Shown: positions 1 to 13,090, counted from the first letter of the stretch. The stretch: DNA of 64,000 bases from Xenopus tropicalis (GCF_000004195.4 NC_030684.2:111825429-111889428), one strand, 5' to 3'. Notes: generated from the letters alone by a model not told the origin. Numbers and translations are program-made.

Positions 1-830
1 TGGATTTTGTTTACAAGCCGTCCAGCCTTTTCACAACCCATTCCTGAATGGTATCTTGCTGCCAGAATGTTCTCTTCCCTTGCGTATTGAAACGCTGTTT
101 AACCCTTAAATCATCTGAAGAAATCATTTCCAAGGTCACGTCCATCTGGCATTTGTTATTATAAAAGCACCAATAAGCCTATAATCCCCCTTTGGGTTAT
201 GCATTAACCCCCTTTGAGTGGCAGTTCTGTACATTTATTTCCTCTGCAAAAAGACATGCCATTTCCTAACATCCACTAGTCATCCACATAATAATCACAT
301 TAAAGGGGAATATACTAAAGCATTAATCCCTTAAGGTGGCTTTATACCGTATACCAGCACTTCCTGTCAATGTGCAATACCAATGTACAGCATATCCATA
401 CTTAAATCTATGGGCAAAATACCAGCTGATTCTGCATGGAAGTTTATTAACACACATTTACTGTATGGAAGTATCCCTCTCTATCTCCCAGCCACACCTA
501 GTATATTGTAAGCTCTTTGGAACAGGGGCCTCATTCAATCTGCGAATTGAAACACCCAGCACTTAAGTATTTATTCTCTAAATTTAATCATTTATAATTT
601 TTCACCATGGGTATATAGTACTGAACATTAACCCACGTTATCATCCAATTAGTCACTGGTAATTGGAAGAGGGAGTCTTGCAGTTGCAAAGCACCCATGC
701 AACGAAACTGCAGAATTCTGCATCAGTGTTGTGTCTCGATGTGCAAGTCCTAGAAACATATTTCCATGGACCAAAATGGAAATGGTTTATAAGGTATTTA
801 GGTGTCTAAGAGATAAATGGGTTTATGCAT
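1..830. other. intergenic, no gene seen
   Basis: AT-rich, unique-looking DNA. Short open frames here have no recognisable domain, no splice context and no family resemblance. I see no repeat with readable ends. Confidence 0.5.
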
Positions 831-955
831 TAAAGGGCACTAAGTTTGCCCAGGAGCAGTAACCTATAGCAACCAATCAGCGGGTAAAATCTACTGGTTG
901 CCTGTTTAAATGCCAACATTGTATTGGCTGCTATGGGTTACTGCTACTGGACATT
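831..955. repeat. short inverted-end MITE-like repeat
   Basis: An imperfect palindrome of about 125 bp. The left side reads GCACTAAGTTTGCCCAGGAG then CAGTAACC and TAGCAACCAATCAGC. The right side reads TATTGGCTGCTATGG then GTTACTGCTACTGG. The two halves fold on each other. I recognise the layout from a common frog repeat but give no family name. No clear target duplication is visible. Confidence 0.55.
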
Positions 956-1842
956 AATAATAGTGCAGTGCACACAGTGTTACCTAGGATAGTAGGTTAC
1001 CCTATAAGAATATTTGTGTTCTCATCTATTTTCCATTCAATTTAATGGTCATACAAATCCATGCTCAAGTCAAGAGGGGTTTAGAAAATACAATATAAAT
1101 GTATGGAAGATGAGGACTGCAGATAATAGAAAATGCAAAAGAACAAACAATTGTCTGCAGCTTAATAACAGTGGATTAGGACGGTCCTTCTGTTTGTGCA
1201 TTAGGACAGGATAAGATGCAGGCTTGGCTTCTTGTAAAGAATATTGGGGATAATTTATCGAATATAAATAAAGCATCACATTTTTTGCATAGAATAAAGG
1301 GGCAGATGCTTTAAAGTTAATAGGAAGTAATACTGCACATTACAATGGAAATGAGTTCTTCAGTTCATATGGAGGAACTGCATTGCACCATATTTACTCT
1401 AGCTGTATGTTTATACAGAATGGCCAGTGACCCCTGAGACAGAAAGGGATTCTTGCTTGGTGGAACTCTAGTCCATGGACCCAGTATGAATAGGGATTCC
1501 TGCTGGCTAGGCTTAAGATGTTGGGCATACTTTACTTGTCCTTGATCAACTGCCAGAGCTGTCCAACCAGCAGTTCTACTGCTTTGCATTAGGTTGGCAG
1601 TTCTTGCAGTACAGACACCATGTCACTCTCCCCTACAACCAACCCATATTGCAGCCCCTGCCGTTGATGCCACCTATCTTGCAGTGTATACAATGCCACA
1701 TTTGCAGCCTTGCCACATACACCATCCTACTTAGCTTGGAATGGTTATATGGTTATGTATGTATTTTATGTTATGCCATATCTGGGCTATGTTATATTAA
1801 ACCTTATGTAGAAAAGCCACCAGAAGTCTTTCATGTAGTGCA
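956..1842. other. intergenic, no gene seen
   Basis: No supported gene or repeat. Open frames in this stretch look like chance openings in AT-rich DNA. Confidence 0.45.
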
Positions 1843-2140
1843 TATATATAATACACAAGAGCCATGAATATCCTGTAAATCATATCCTTATTAACGGTGT
1901 TTAGTGATGTCATCCATTATTATTGGTGCTTAGTGATTTAATTTGTCACATGACTCACTAAAACTTGTGTATTACAATAAATAATACATCCCCTGTTGTA
2001 AAATATGTGGGTATTACAAGTCACCTTAGAGTTCCTGTACCTGTATAAAAGCATAAGTGTTCTATATGGTCAAGTAGCTCCTCGGTAACTTTTAATATCC
2101 TTACATTTTACAATATGGGAGGTATGTTTTTCACTATATA
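1843..2140 (+). repeat. palindromic dispersed repeat, copy 1 of 4
   Basis: Family markers in order are ACACAAGAGCCATGAATATC, TTAGTGATGTCATC, a CCCCTGTTGTAAAATAT arm, a spacer with CCTGTATAAAAGCATAAG, and a returning arm with CTCCTCGGTAACTT and AATATCCTTACATTTTACAA. The two arms fold back on each other. The same markers occur near 8.6, 34.9-35.6 and, inverted, 54.4-54.7 kb, so this is a mobile repeat. Its superfamily is unknown and the boundaries are approximate. Confidence 0.6.
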
Positions 2141-2370
2141 TAGGATCAGACAGGATATATTTCAGACTGGATATACAGTATATATAGATGATAACATGCA
2201 GGATTCCTGGCTGTTTATGTATGAATGAGATGAGACAGAAATCCTGTTTGTGCATATTAGATTGGACAGGATTCCTGCCTGTGTACCATACATATACAAG
2301 AGCAGACAGGATTCTTGGCTTTGCATGTATATAAGATTAGACAGGATTTCTGGCTGGGAGAGTTGAACTC
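2141..2370 (+). repeat. degenerate short tandem-like repeat
   Basis: The phrase GACAGGATTCCTGGCT recurs four to five times in diverged form at about 45-65 bp spacing, separated by ATGTATATA-like spacers. It looks like an old, decayed minisatellite. It lies directly beside the palindromic repeat. Confidence 0.4.
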
Positions 2371-5108
2371 TATATAGAGGAGTGGCTCTTCAGACTTCCA
2401 AACAGCATGTGACACCCACACGTGCATTGACCTTTCTTTGCAATGGCACACGTGTCCTCTGTGGATATTTAAAAGAGAATTAGCGAAGCAGCCTGTGTCC
2501 CTGTTCCGAGGCCAAAGCTTTCCCCAGCGGGACACTAATCCCCAACAAACACTCAGTTCTATCTTAATGCAGTTACTTAATCAACACATTAAGGGGATGG
2601 GAATGTCTTTGGCGAGCTTAATAAGCTGTTGCTATGCCAGAGCAGCATAGAGGGACAGGGATGTTATCAGATACGATGCTGTATGAGCATCTCGGGTACA
2701 GGCCTACATGTATAGTAATAAGCCGGACTTTCACACACTAGGGTATATTGGCTATTACTTGAGCAAGGAACAGATGGACAGAAGATATCAGCGCCAAGAT
2801 TCAGGGATGTCATTTAGGGATTCTAAAACTTATGTAACAGCAGATAAGATGGAATCGCCAAACAGACCAGAACAGAGACTGTGGAGCTGATTTTCTCCAG
2901 AGGAGGCCCAGGAAATTCCTTAAGGACAGACAGAGGGCCAATCAGGTTAATGTTTAGGGTTGATTGCGTTCTATCTATTTATCTAAATTTCCTGAACCTA
3001 TGATGGGTTCATGAGGAATAGTTGCTGCTGTGCTAGGGAAGCACAACATTTCACCCCTTGGGCTAATATCACATGGGTTGGTGGTAGCCTATCAGTGCTC
3101 ACAAGGGGCAGATTTCAGTTCCAAAAGGCACCACTGCAAAATCTGATCAATGCGTCTGCACACTGTCAGGGAAACCAACACATATGACATAAGCCTTAGA
3201 GCCCATACCTTTGCACCCTTTCCTGTGGCAAATTGCTGAACACAAACCTGTATTTGGTATCTCTTTACCTCCCTGGGTTTGTGAATAGCTGCAGCATTCT
3301 CTCTGCTATGGATAGGACCATTTCTAGCCTTATTTGACAGGCCACGCCCCCCATGACATCATATCAGCCCTCCAGACAGACCACACCTCTTTAAGTGTTC
3401 TTATAATAGGATTATAACAGAGACAATAGCAGCTTAGACAAGGCTAAAAAGGGAAGCGCTATTAATATCCTGCTATGAGCCTGAAGAAGTAACACAATAG
3501 CATTATTTAGACAAATCCACACATGGAAGGAGGCTGCAATAAATACTATAACTTAATTAAAGTAAACATAAATACAAAAACAACAACTCTGGCTGCTTGT
3601 GAGGGTCACTGATCTTCATGCCAGGAAGCAGTGGACATTCCAGGTTAGAGAAGTTCACAGCATAAAGGAAACTTCTGCCTCTGGCTATGTCAACGTCTCA
3701 GCTGCTCTTCTACATATAAAATACATTTATTTTCTTCATATTATTTATTTAATCTTGGTGACGATAACTTGTGCCAGCTAAAGCAGTGTCCAATGATAGG
3801 CGTCTATAATACTTAATACTATAATAATTAATAATGCCGTATTTACCATTTTGCTTGATACTGATGGCATTGATGTATATTTTTAGAACTTACTATAGTG
3901 GTATAACTGGGACAGGGGTCAGAGCTTGCTGCTGAGGATAAGAAAGCTTGTTTATTGCCAGTGGTGATTGTAAGCAGCCCCCACCCTCCCCAATTTTGCC
4001 ACTATCAGTACCACATTGCTCTGGCAGCTTGACTTTGCATAAGGTGGTACATCAATGACACGTGTGGTTTATACAAAGCTTTAAAGTCTTCTATAACTCC
4101 CTCTGCTGCCCTATTCATGAAGTTATACTTTGACTAACCGAAATAATGGATTAAAGTTTAACATCTTTTACAGGTAGGTCTGAAAAGGGATTTTCCCAAG
4201 TCTCATTTTGTCAAGATGAATCACCTCCGAAGAAAAGAACTTTGCTGAGCAGGCTGTCATTATGATGAATAAATTGTGGGAGACACATTCCACCCAGCAA
4301 TTACTTAGACATATGCACGGATGCACCTGGGTGATAAACTACGGAGTAACACAACAGGGTTGGGTCATTTTTTTTATGTAGATACAGCCATTGCTATAAA
4401 AACAGATGTTGCTAACAACACATACACACAAAGTCCTTTTATACTAGAGCTGTAGTAGAACTGAAAGGGTTAAATGGGTAGTGATCATTAGTGATACTGA
4501 AGCATTACAAGCCTGGACACCTCTGATAGCTACTGCAGTTATAAAGCCTTGATGCAGGGCCACCTGGGCAAAGTCGCCTGTACAAGAGATCTATCCAGAT
4601 ACAATAGATGCCCCCTCTATTCCTCATGCCCAGTATTGGGTTATTCTCTTGCTGTGCTGGACTCAGGTGCTGGGCGTTGTTTACCCAGCCCAGCACAATT
4701 TATGGGTGAAATTTCCCTACATTCTTAAATCAGGTTTAGTTCAATACATTAGTATATTTCCTATATACTGCAAGTTTCTATGCAAAATATTTTTCTGTTA
4801 GTAACAACACAACTTCCTCATGCATGTTTTGTTGGGTTATTTGCATTATATGTTATGCCAATTTTTTTTAAAAAAATGGCAGGAAAAAATACTATCAATA
4901 CTATTGAGGTGCAATGTTAGTTCTTTAAGTGCTTTACTTAGGGAAGCAAGGTGCAAAGTGCCATGTCTGTTGTTCAGAGTGCCCCTTGGCCCTCCTAGCA
5001 TTGTCAAACACAACTCTATTTTTCTTTTGAATAGAGTGTAAAGAGTTGGTATGAAAGCCAACCATGGGCAGTCACATGCATGCCATCTACATGATTCATG
5101 ATGGACAA
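2371..5108. other. intergenic, no gene seen
   Basis: About 2.7 kb with no supported gene. No conserved protein fragment was recognised in any frame, and no element with clear ends was found. Confidence 0.45.
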
Positions 5109-5116
5109 GTAGGAAC

Positions 5117-5271
5117 CAGGCCTAGACTGGCAATCTGTGGGTTCTGGCAAATACCAGAGGGGCTGCTGTAAGATGCCATAGTCACTCACTATTTATTGGG
5201 CTGGGAGGGGCTGTTTGGGCCTCTGTGTACTTGTAATGCCAGGGCCTATTTTGAATCCCAGTTCAAGCCTG
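5117..5271. mobile_element. hAT-like MITE with perfect 8-bp duplication
   Basis: A 155-bp nonautonomous element. The ends are imperfect inverted repeats (CAGGCCTAGACTGG on the left, CCCAGTTCAAGCCTG on the right). It is flanked by identical 8-bp direct repeats GTAGGAAC at 5109-5116 and 5272-5279. An 8-bp duplication with CAG/CTG ends is characteristic of hAT transposons. Other copies are at 42.8 kb and, inverted, 58.65 kb. It contains no coding sequence. Confidence 0.85.
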
Positions 5272-5279
5272 GTAGGAAC

Positions 5280-6691
5280 ACCCTAAAACCAGTACCACAC
5301 CCATAGTAAATAAGTGTTTTCTTTTTCTCATAAAAATGTCCCATTGGAATACCCAAATGCATAGGAGGCAAGCTGTACCATAAAAGCTTCTGAAGGGCCA
5401 CCTGTCTGATGCCCTAGCTCCCTTTTCTGCTTGTGATTTTATAAATGCCACTCTGTAAGCGGAAACTGGTACAAAGTGTTCTCAGTGAGTTCTTAACTTT
5501 ACAAACTCAGCAGCACCCAGCAGAGTACCTCGGGCAGTTGAGAGACTCTATATAAAGTTAAAGGGAGTGTTTATTGGCTGTGTCCTTCTCACTCATGATG
5601 AGAGTGTTACAGAAGCTCCACTGGGAGAAGTCTGAACTTGGCAGTTCTCCCCTTTGGACGAGAGACAAGGCTTTCTAATAAAGTCTACTTTTAACTTTGC
5701 TTCAAATTAGCCTCTTAGCAACCTCCCGTTACCGGTGGCCTGGAACAGAACCAGCAGGCTGCAAATAGCAGTGCACACAGTCACTTGCCTTGATTTATGG
5801 ACACCGCTCACCCTGAAGAGGAATCTCAAGGACTCATTACACTTAATGAAGGAAGGTTGCCGGTGACCTCTATTTACCAATCACTAAAAACAAGCTCCAA
5901 GCAGTCTCTAAAAACACATCTTTGTATTATATAAAAGCAGTGCTTATTGGAGTTTTATTTTATATATATCCTGGGAACACACAAAGACATTTAGCAACTC
6001 ATTCCATGACAACAAGCCTTGTATGCAATATAACTTCATTAATAAAGAACATTCCTTGTTAAAAGAAAAGTGCATCTTTCAAGCAGGTTTTTAAATAAGC
6101 ACTATTGAACTTTATAATGTAATGACTAAATAAATTGCAGTTCATAAGGAAATGCACAACATTTTACTTAACTTGTGTCTCCATGCTGTCATGAACATCT
6201 CCTCCAGAGCCACTGACTTCATCATCATCATTGTTTATTTAATGTAGAGGACCCAAAGGGTCACCTTCCCCTACAGCTTTGGAAATCCTTGCCCTATGGG
6301 TTGGTGCTTTCCTAACTGGTCCAGTGATAGTGTGATCAGTACCTGAACCCTGTTTATATAAAGGGAAGGAACACATGGCTCAGCCTCTTGGGTCTCCAAA
6401 GAGTAGTATGGAGCAGGAGGCCCCAGTACTAAGCGCTGAGCCATAATGTAACAAAGGACCATAGAGAAGTCATGAAGGAGGGACCCCCATGAACAAGGTA
6501 AAGGCGGTGGTAGAATATTTTGCTTTATCTAGGAGAAATAAGAGGTTGTTTACGATCACAGTTGACACAATGAAGTCAAAGTGTACAAAAAGTCACTTAT
6601 TGTTGTACCTTGGTTTTGTTTATTACATAGTAATAAAAGACAAATGTCCATTGAGTTCAACCTTTTATTGTTCACTAAAAAACCTATATGG
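5280..6691. other. intergenic, no gene seen
   Basis: No supported gene. AT-rich runs occur around 5.93-6.15 kb. No recognisable protein fragment. Confidence 0.45.
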
Positions 6692-7110
6692 TTAAAGGAA
6701 CAGTAACACCAAAATATGAAAGTGTTTTAAAGTAATTAAAATGTAATGTACTGTTGCCCTGCACTGGTAAAACTGGTGTATTTGCTACAGAACGCTCCTA
6801 TAGTTTATATAAATAAGCTGCTGTGTAGCCATGGGGACAGCCATTTAAGCTGGAAAAAAGGCACAGGTTACATAGCAGATAACAAATAAACTCTGTAGAA
6901 TACAATGGCATTTTATCTGTTATCTGCTAAGTAACCTGTGCCTTTTCTCATTCGAATGGCTGCCCCCATGGCTACACAGCAGCTTTGCTTATATAAACTA
7001 TAATAGTCTTTCTGAGGCAAACACACCAGTTATACCAGTGCAGGGTAACAGTGCATCATATTGTAATTACTTTAATACGCTTTCATATTTTGATGTTACT
7101 GTTCCTTTAA
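6692..7110. mobile_element. T2-type TTAA MITE
   Basis: 419 bp including both TTAA copies. The left end reads TTAAAGGAACAGTAACACC. The right end is its near-perfect inverse, GATGTTACTGTTCCTTTAA. Inside, a second inverted pair around a TTATCTGTTATCTGC motif forms a long hairpin. This matches the abundant Xenopus T2 family, whose termini are TTAAAGG and whose target is TTAA (linked to Kolobok-type transposases). Another copy is at 30721-31144. It is noncoding. Confidence 0.88.
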
Positions 7111-7952
7111 GAACCACTGGCGCCTATGTATCCTTTTATGACAGTGTTGTAGTTCGGTTTGCAAAACCCATCCTAAAGCACCGCTGCAAAGGCCCCGGAC
7201 GATAATGTAATGGCACCCTGCTATCCAGCAGCTGGGGTAATAAGGGATTTCAAGTGATCTGCTTTCTGTTGGGATTCCTTACCTACTTACTTGATTTCTC
7301 ATGGAGCAACAGCACCGTATCTGGTTAAATTATGGAGCTCAAGTGTCAGTGCTGTAGCCATTAGGGACTGCCTACCTCTTGTGTGCAATTGCATATATCT
7401 ATTCATTCTTCTATCTGTACCATTATCCCCACTATCATAACTAGATGGAAACTGACATACAGTGGTGGTGTGAGCACCATCACCTTGGAGACAAACTTCC
7501 TTCTTGTTTTGGAAACTATATGAGGCCTATGGCAGAGGTTGAGTCCAGTGGCATTCAGAAGGGTCCTATTGCACAGCATTGTGCCAGAGCCCTGCCTAAA
7601 ATCATTTAGCATGGGGCAGGTGGGCTGAGTTTTGTTGGAACAGTGGAGGGTCTGACAATAAGCTTCACATACTAATGCATTTATTAATGCTTAGAAGATT
7701 TAAATACAATAATAACTGGTGACCTGCCAGCGAACCGGCAAGTATTTATGTCCGTCCTTGGAGAGAGGCTCAAGGACTCTTATCTGTTATAGTAGATAAT
7801 GAAACATAACTGGGCTGCTTTACAGAATGGGAAGTGACTGCTCAATGAAAGAAAAAGGAGCAACGCTTGCAGAATGGGATCTTCCCTGCGATCCAAAGGC
7901 ATCCTTAGCTCTGTCTCCAACCAACATCAAGTGGAGAACTATTATAACTAAT
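7111..7952. other. intergenic, no gene seen
   Basis: No supported gene or complete repeat. Confidence 0.45.
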
Positions 7953-7960
7953 TTCTATAG

Positions 7961-8268
7961 CAGGGATCCCCAACCTTCCTAAGTTGTGAGCCACACTCAG
8001 ATATAAAAAGTGTTGGTGAGCCACACAAGTATTAAACAATTACTTGAGGATGCCAAATAAGGACTGTGATTGGCTGTTTGGTAGCCCCATGTGGACGGCT
8101 AGCCTGCAGGAGGCTCTGCTTGGGGTAAAACTGAGTGTCTGTGTCTCCAAAACTTGTCTCTAAGCCAGAAATTTAAAAATGGGCAACTCCTTAGAGGCCA
8201 CTTGGATCAACATCAAAGGGGGTAAGGAGTAACATGTTGCTCACAAACCACTGGTTGGGGGATCACTG
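7961..8268 (+). mobile_element. hAT-like MITE, GATCCCCAACC family, copy 1
   Basis: 308 bp with ends CAGGGATCCCCAACC and GGTTGGGGGATCACTG. The flanking octamers TTCTATAG (7953-7960) and CTGTATAG (8269-8276) agree at 6 of 8 positions, as expected for an older 8-bp hAT duplication. Internal markers TTGGTAGCCCC and AACATGTTGCTC recur in the copies at 23.9 and 48.1 kb. It is noncoding. Confidence 0.82.
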
Positions 8269-8559
8269 CTGTATAGCTGAACCCTACATCTATCAAATTT
8301 CTTTTGATTTGAAAGGACCAGTAAAACCAAAACAGTGAAACATTATTTAGTTTATATTGTGCTTGGTGATAGCTCTGATGTGTTCAGCCATCTTTTATCA
8401 ATGTCTAAATAAAGCCCAGTTTTTTACCGCAGCCTTAGATTATACATAATCATGACTTTCCCAAAAAATGAAATAACAAATAAAATTATTTATCTTTCTA
8501 GAAATGATGCTGAATGTTCAAAAGCACATTATGTGGGAAGGCATTAAGGCCATTTATAG

Positions 8560-8870
8560 CCTGCACATTCAACAATATGTAATATAGTCTTAGTGATGTC
8601 ATTAGTTATAAATGGTGCTAAGTTATGTAATTCCTATCACGTGACTCAATGAAACCTGTATTATATAAAACATATTGTACCCCCTGGTGTAAAATATAAA
8701 GGTATAAGAAGTTCAATGGCCTCTGGCCTTTATACGGTCATGCCTTGATGATTTACAGTGCTGCGTACATAAGTAGTGCTTTATAAATAAAGATATACAT
8801 ACTGTACATACATTTCTAATATCCCTGTATATTATGGTAGAGGGTACATTATTCCCTATATCAGAGCTGA
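8560..8870 (+). repeat. palindromic dispersed repeat, copy 2 of 4, interrupted
   Basis: Carries the family markers TTAGTGATGTCATTAG, CACGTGACTCAATGAAAC, CCCCTGGTGTAAAATAT and the returning arm CTAATATCCCTGTATATT. Between the arms lies ACAGTGCTGCGTACAT then GTGCTTTATAAATAAAG (about 8750-8795). That resembles the 3' tail of the tRNA-derived SINE seen elsewhere in this window, so a short retroposon fragment probably sits inside this copy. Boundaries are approximate. Confidence 0.5.
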
Positions 8871-9660
8871 CCAACTGAAGGCCCATGGCCCAGATCTCAA
8901 GAGATGTTTTTGGCTCCAAGCATGCCCTAATTCTCCAAAGATGTTTACTTTACATGGTTGTTTAACAATACTGCCTGCATACATGTTAAAAATAGCAGAT
9001 AATTGGCTGACAGCACAGACAGCCCTGTCCTTTAAAGAGATGTCAACCTGAAAGACCCTTACCTGATAGATTTTCCAACTAATGGGTGAAAAGGTGGGTG
9101 TGGTCTAATTAAAGCAACAGGCATGGCTAATTTCATTACAGTAATGATGCTTCATTGTTATTTGTATATGACAATAAAAATTGAAACTTAAGACACTACT
9201 GCACACTAGCATTTTGCCACAATGCACACTGTTCATGCCCACATGCTCCAAAATTGGCTAACTTCCAGAAAAAACAGGGGAGTTGACATGTCTGACTATA
9301 TAAAACAACATAGAAAAACCTTATAAACTTTATAACATTGTATTTATGACTTTATGTATTCTTCTTAAATATTTATTTATTCTATTTATATTGAGTCACA
9401 AACACAACAAAATACAATAGACCCAATACCTAATCCATAACCTCATCTCTCTCTCTACAGCTCACTTCCAATCCTCAATACATTTAAATCAGAAAACCAA
9501 GCCCTTTCCTCCAAAATAATGAATCAAACTCAGCCAGGTTGGCTAATCTCCAATACAAAGCCAAATATACCCAATGCCACAAGTTCAAGTCAGCATTTGT
9601 ATCTATTCATACTCCTCCATGCAAAAGCTTGTACTTGATTGTAACTAAGTGGTGGTAAAA
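8871..9660. other. intergenic, no gene seen
   Basis: AT-rich, with no supported gene or complete repeat. Confidence 0.4.
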
Positions 9661-9662
9661 CA

Positions 9663-9786
9663 ATTCTATTGGGGTTCTTTAGAGTTAATGTTTTTTTAGT
9701 AGATTTAAGGTATAGTGATCCAAATTACAGAAAGACCCCTTATACAGAAATCCCCTGAGCATTCCAGATAAAAGATCCCATACCTG
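9663..9786 (+). repeat. solo right end of the CAGGTATGGGA-type element
   Basis: Contains TTAGTAGATTTAAGGTAT, GATCCAAATTACAGAAAGAC and the terminal GATCCCATACCTG. These match the right-hand part of the fuller copy at 60265-60741. The rest of the element is missing, so this is a truncated remnant. Confidence 0.65.
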
Positions 9787-11040
9787 CACTACAGCTTTGT
9801 GACAATTTGCTGGTGACGCCTCCTTTGGTGCAAGATGCAGTGTGCATTGGTGCACAGTACCCCTATACTTGACAATAATCCAGGGTTCCTTTTCATGGGC
9901 TCCGCTGCTGCTGTACTAGTTGAAACACATGCAGCTGAAAAGTGAGAAAGTGTACGGCGATATCCTGGTCACATGTCACCCCTTCCCTTTCTTATTTCAA
10001 CCATCACCCCTATAACCTTTCTACCATCTAATTGCTGCAAGTATGGGCCCTATATGTTAGGGCCCTTGGAGGCCCAGTTTGACACTGCTTACCCATTTGT
10101 GTGCAACTTATTAACCGGCATGAAGCTTTGTGCTTCTGGTATGTGGCATAAAAGTTGAAGATGGGCACAGCAGTACTGGAGAAAGAATGTTGCATTGTGG
10201 GTAATTCAATGCATTTCAGTTACTAGCTACACCAGATTCTATTCTACCTCACTCGACCTGAACCTCCTTAAATGCAATTTTGTACTTGCAGCTTCACAGC
10301 TGCTTCTCCAATGCACATCGCTATTTATATATTTTTATAAATATGTCCAAGAGGCCTTACAGTACATGGTGACACCTGTAGCCATGTTTTACTCAGAGGA
10401 GAGGGATATAATTCAGTACAAATTCATATATATGTTCTATGGCCCTTTATTATGTGGCCAATGAAGGACCAACCTTCACCTCAATATAAGGTTCAAGTAC
10501 GTTTCGTTATGTTCAATCAGCAATAATTAGGAAAGCTTTTGGCTTCTTCTGCTCGTGGTGTACAATTGATTATCTCTCATAGCAAGTGACATTGATTCAG
10601 TTTATTCACCAAATACTAATGTTATTGATCAATTTATAGAACCAGAAAGCTTTGAGTGTTTATATTTATAAAGAGCATTTTATTGATCATCTCTGTTGGT
10701 ATAAACTTCAGCCTATTACCGTTCTCTTCAGTAACAATTAATCACACTTGTATATAATCTCCAACATGTTGCGATGGAATACCCTTTGGCATTTACTGTA
10801 CAAACATCCCAGTGGGTGGTGGTTCAGAACATCGGGGAAGTACAGAACAGCAGTTTAAAGCCTCAGATCTTAAATGTGCCATGTTTAAGCACAGTTAGTG
10901 TGTGTCTGACAAATGATGGTTGTGACTGATGTCCCCGAATGCTTGTTTTTAATATTGTACATGAAATAAAAGAATCTGGGTCATTGTACTGCTATCCTGT
11001 ATTTTGTTGTTTTTGGGAACCAGCTGTTCAGGTAACGCAA
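9787..11040. other. intergenic, no gene seen
   Basis: No supported coding sequence. An AATAAA hexamer at about 10966-10971 could be a poly(A) signal, but nothing upstream on the plus strand resembles a gene, so I do not call one. Confidence 0.4.
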
Positions 11041-11044
11041 GGCT

Positions 11045-11425
11045 GTAGTTTGCGTTTATATTATTTCTACCAAAGTGCATAACTTTGCACTTGTCAACAT
11101 TGAACCTCATTTTCCAATTTTGTCAAATCGCTCTGCAAAGTGGCAGCATCCTGCATGGAACTTATAGTTTTGCACAATTTAGTGTCATCAGCAAAAATAA
11201 AAACAGTACTCTCTATGCCCACCTCCAGGTCATTAATAAACAAGTTAAAAAGCAAAGGACCAAGGACTGACCCCTGCGGTACTCCACTAACCACACTGGT
11301 CCAATTAGAAAATGTTCCATTTACCACCACTCTTTGTGATCTATCCTTCAGCCAGTTCTCTATCCAATTACAAATATTATGTTCTAAGCCAATATTCCTC
11401 AATTTGATCATTTGGTTGGGCCCAA
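11045..11425 (-). pseudogene. non-LTR retrotransposon reverse transcriptase fragment
   Basis: The minus strand encodes the catalytic core of a LINE reverse transcriptase of the CR1/L2/Rex type. In order: LRNIGLEHNICNWIENWL, QRVVVNG, the palm segment SGVPQGSVLGPLLFNLFIND, and the active-site FADDTKL with its two catalytic aspartates. After LTKLEN the frame is lost, and the next familiar segment (MRFNVDKCKVMHFG) continues in a different frame. This fits a small out-of-frame deletion. Both the endonuclease domain and the C-terminal part are missing. It is a dead, doubly truncated copy inserted antisense to the plus strand. The exact clade is not certain from this piece. Confidence 0.88.
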
Positions 11426-11440
11426 CAAACAGAATACAGT

Positions 11441-11526
11441 AAAGGTGGCCAAACGTGTATGTTCCTGTCTGTGCAACCTGTGGCCAGTCAGCCACGGTAT
11501 GGGTCAGCCCATGCATGGCCACCTTT
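11441..11526. repeat. short AAAGGTGGCCA palindrome
   Basis: 86 bp with ends AAAGGTGGCCAAACGTGTAT and CCATGCATGGCCACCTTT. The ends resemble those of the larger multi-hairpin element at 40590-40979, so it is probably a short internally deleted relative. It directly abuts the LINE fragment. Confidence 0.6.
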
Positions 11527-13090
11527 CCATTTTTAAACAAGCAGTGACAGCGGGGGGGGATATAGAAAGGGCTAGAATGACAGATTTTTTACTCCCATGA
11601 GTCCTTCCAAAGTGTTACCCAGGTCCTACCCAGGAACTAAATAAAATTAGAAGACAAAACGTTTTCCTTAAATTAGATAATGTCCTTTATATTAACTTTC
11701 AGTATGTTATAGGTGGGCCTATTCTCAGCAGCTTTTCATTTGGTCCTTATTATATATTTTGTATGGTTTTATTGACATTCCTATTCTGCCTGTTTCCAGC
11801 CTGACGAATGCAATTCTGGTTGTTGGGGTCTCATCTACTGATCTTCCTTTTTTACTTCAAAAATACTGCCTGGTTGTTAAAGTGGTACCTTCCCCATATC
11901 TACATCCCTCTGGTGCACTTATAACCTGTCATAATCTGCGTAAAACTTTCCCCTATCCCTTTTAGTTGTATTAATTATTCCACATCAAAGGATAAGTTCA
12001 CCTATTGATAATATCTTTCCCACAGCTCCCTTTGCATAAATAGTAATTTAGCAATATGTATTTCATTTTACACCATTATGTTTAATTCTGTTATTATGTT
12101 CCAATCTGGTACCTAGGGAGAGGCTCCCCCCAATAAGGTGGGTGGTACAGTCCCACACACATGAAGGTGCCATTGAGAAACCGGGAGAGGCCAACAGAAG
12201 GCAGGAGATTGTGGGGGCACACCAACTCAGTGTCTGCCCTGCTGCCCCACCCACATACACTCAGGGGGCTTGAGTTTCCATGAGTTTGCCAAAATGTATT
12301 ATATTTCTTATAAAAAAAAATAAGTCTATTTATTATGGGCTGGAAATAGTTCCTGTTTACATTAAAAAAAAGTGACTAGAATCTGAGATCTGTTGTTTCT
12401 AGGATTTACCATTTACTATATTAAGGCTTTTCCCTGTAAGGTACAAAAGCACAGGGGATCGTGGGATATTAGAGTAGGAGCCAGGCCTTGAGGTGACAGT
12501 GACAGTGAGGCAAGGTGTATAAAAGGGGACTGAAAAATAGGTATAGTTTGAGTTTAGCCTATTCTAGCCCAATAATGATTCCCTGTCAGCAATGAGAAAG
12601 TGGCGGCCAAATCCTTTATTTCCCAGAATGCATTTCCTGGTATTTCTGTAGCTGCTGGGAGATCACATTATTTACAAATGCTGCTATTTCTTTGCCATTT
12701 CTTATAATGTTCCCCATGGCATATTAAATTGTTGTGCTACTTCTGTGCCAAGCCCTGTGCCATTTTATTAAAGATCAGAGGGTAAGTTACCCTTTGAATG
12801 TTGCAAGTGAATTTTGAGTATGTGCTTTTACATATGTTACGTCGGGCTAGAGACGTTAGAGACTCCGACACACAGAATTTATTCCAGCAGTCGGGGAGAC
12901 GGATCTGTACTGCTAAATGGCTTTCTTATATTTTGTCCTTTTTATTCTTTGTAAGTGAATAATGAATATTTCTAATTCACATTTAAAAAGTGAACATTTT
13001 ATTTGATATTTGTGCCAGTTAATAGCAGTCCCTGACAGTATGAGGGAGAAGCCCTGTACCCAGCTGAAATTTCAAATGCAGCCTGATATC
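11527..13090. other. intergenic, no gene seen
   Basis: No supported gene. An 8-bp G run occurs near 11552. No complete repeat recognised. Confidence 0.4.

Noticed and set aside
10930..10990. AATAAA as the 3' end of a plus-strand gene.
   Set aside because: No upstream coding evidence; the hexamer is common in AT-rich DNA.
11140..11442. Plus-strand 100-codon frame.
   Set aside because: Antisense of the LINE reverse-transcriptase fragment.
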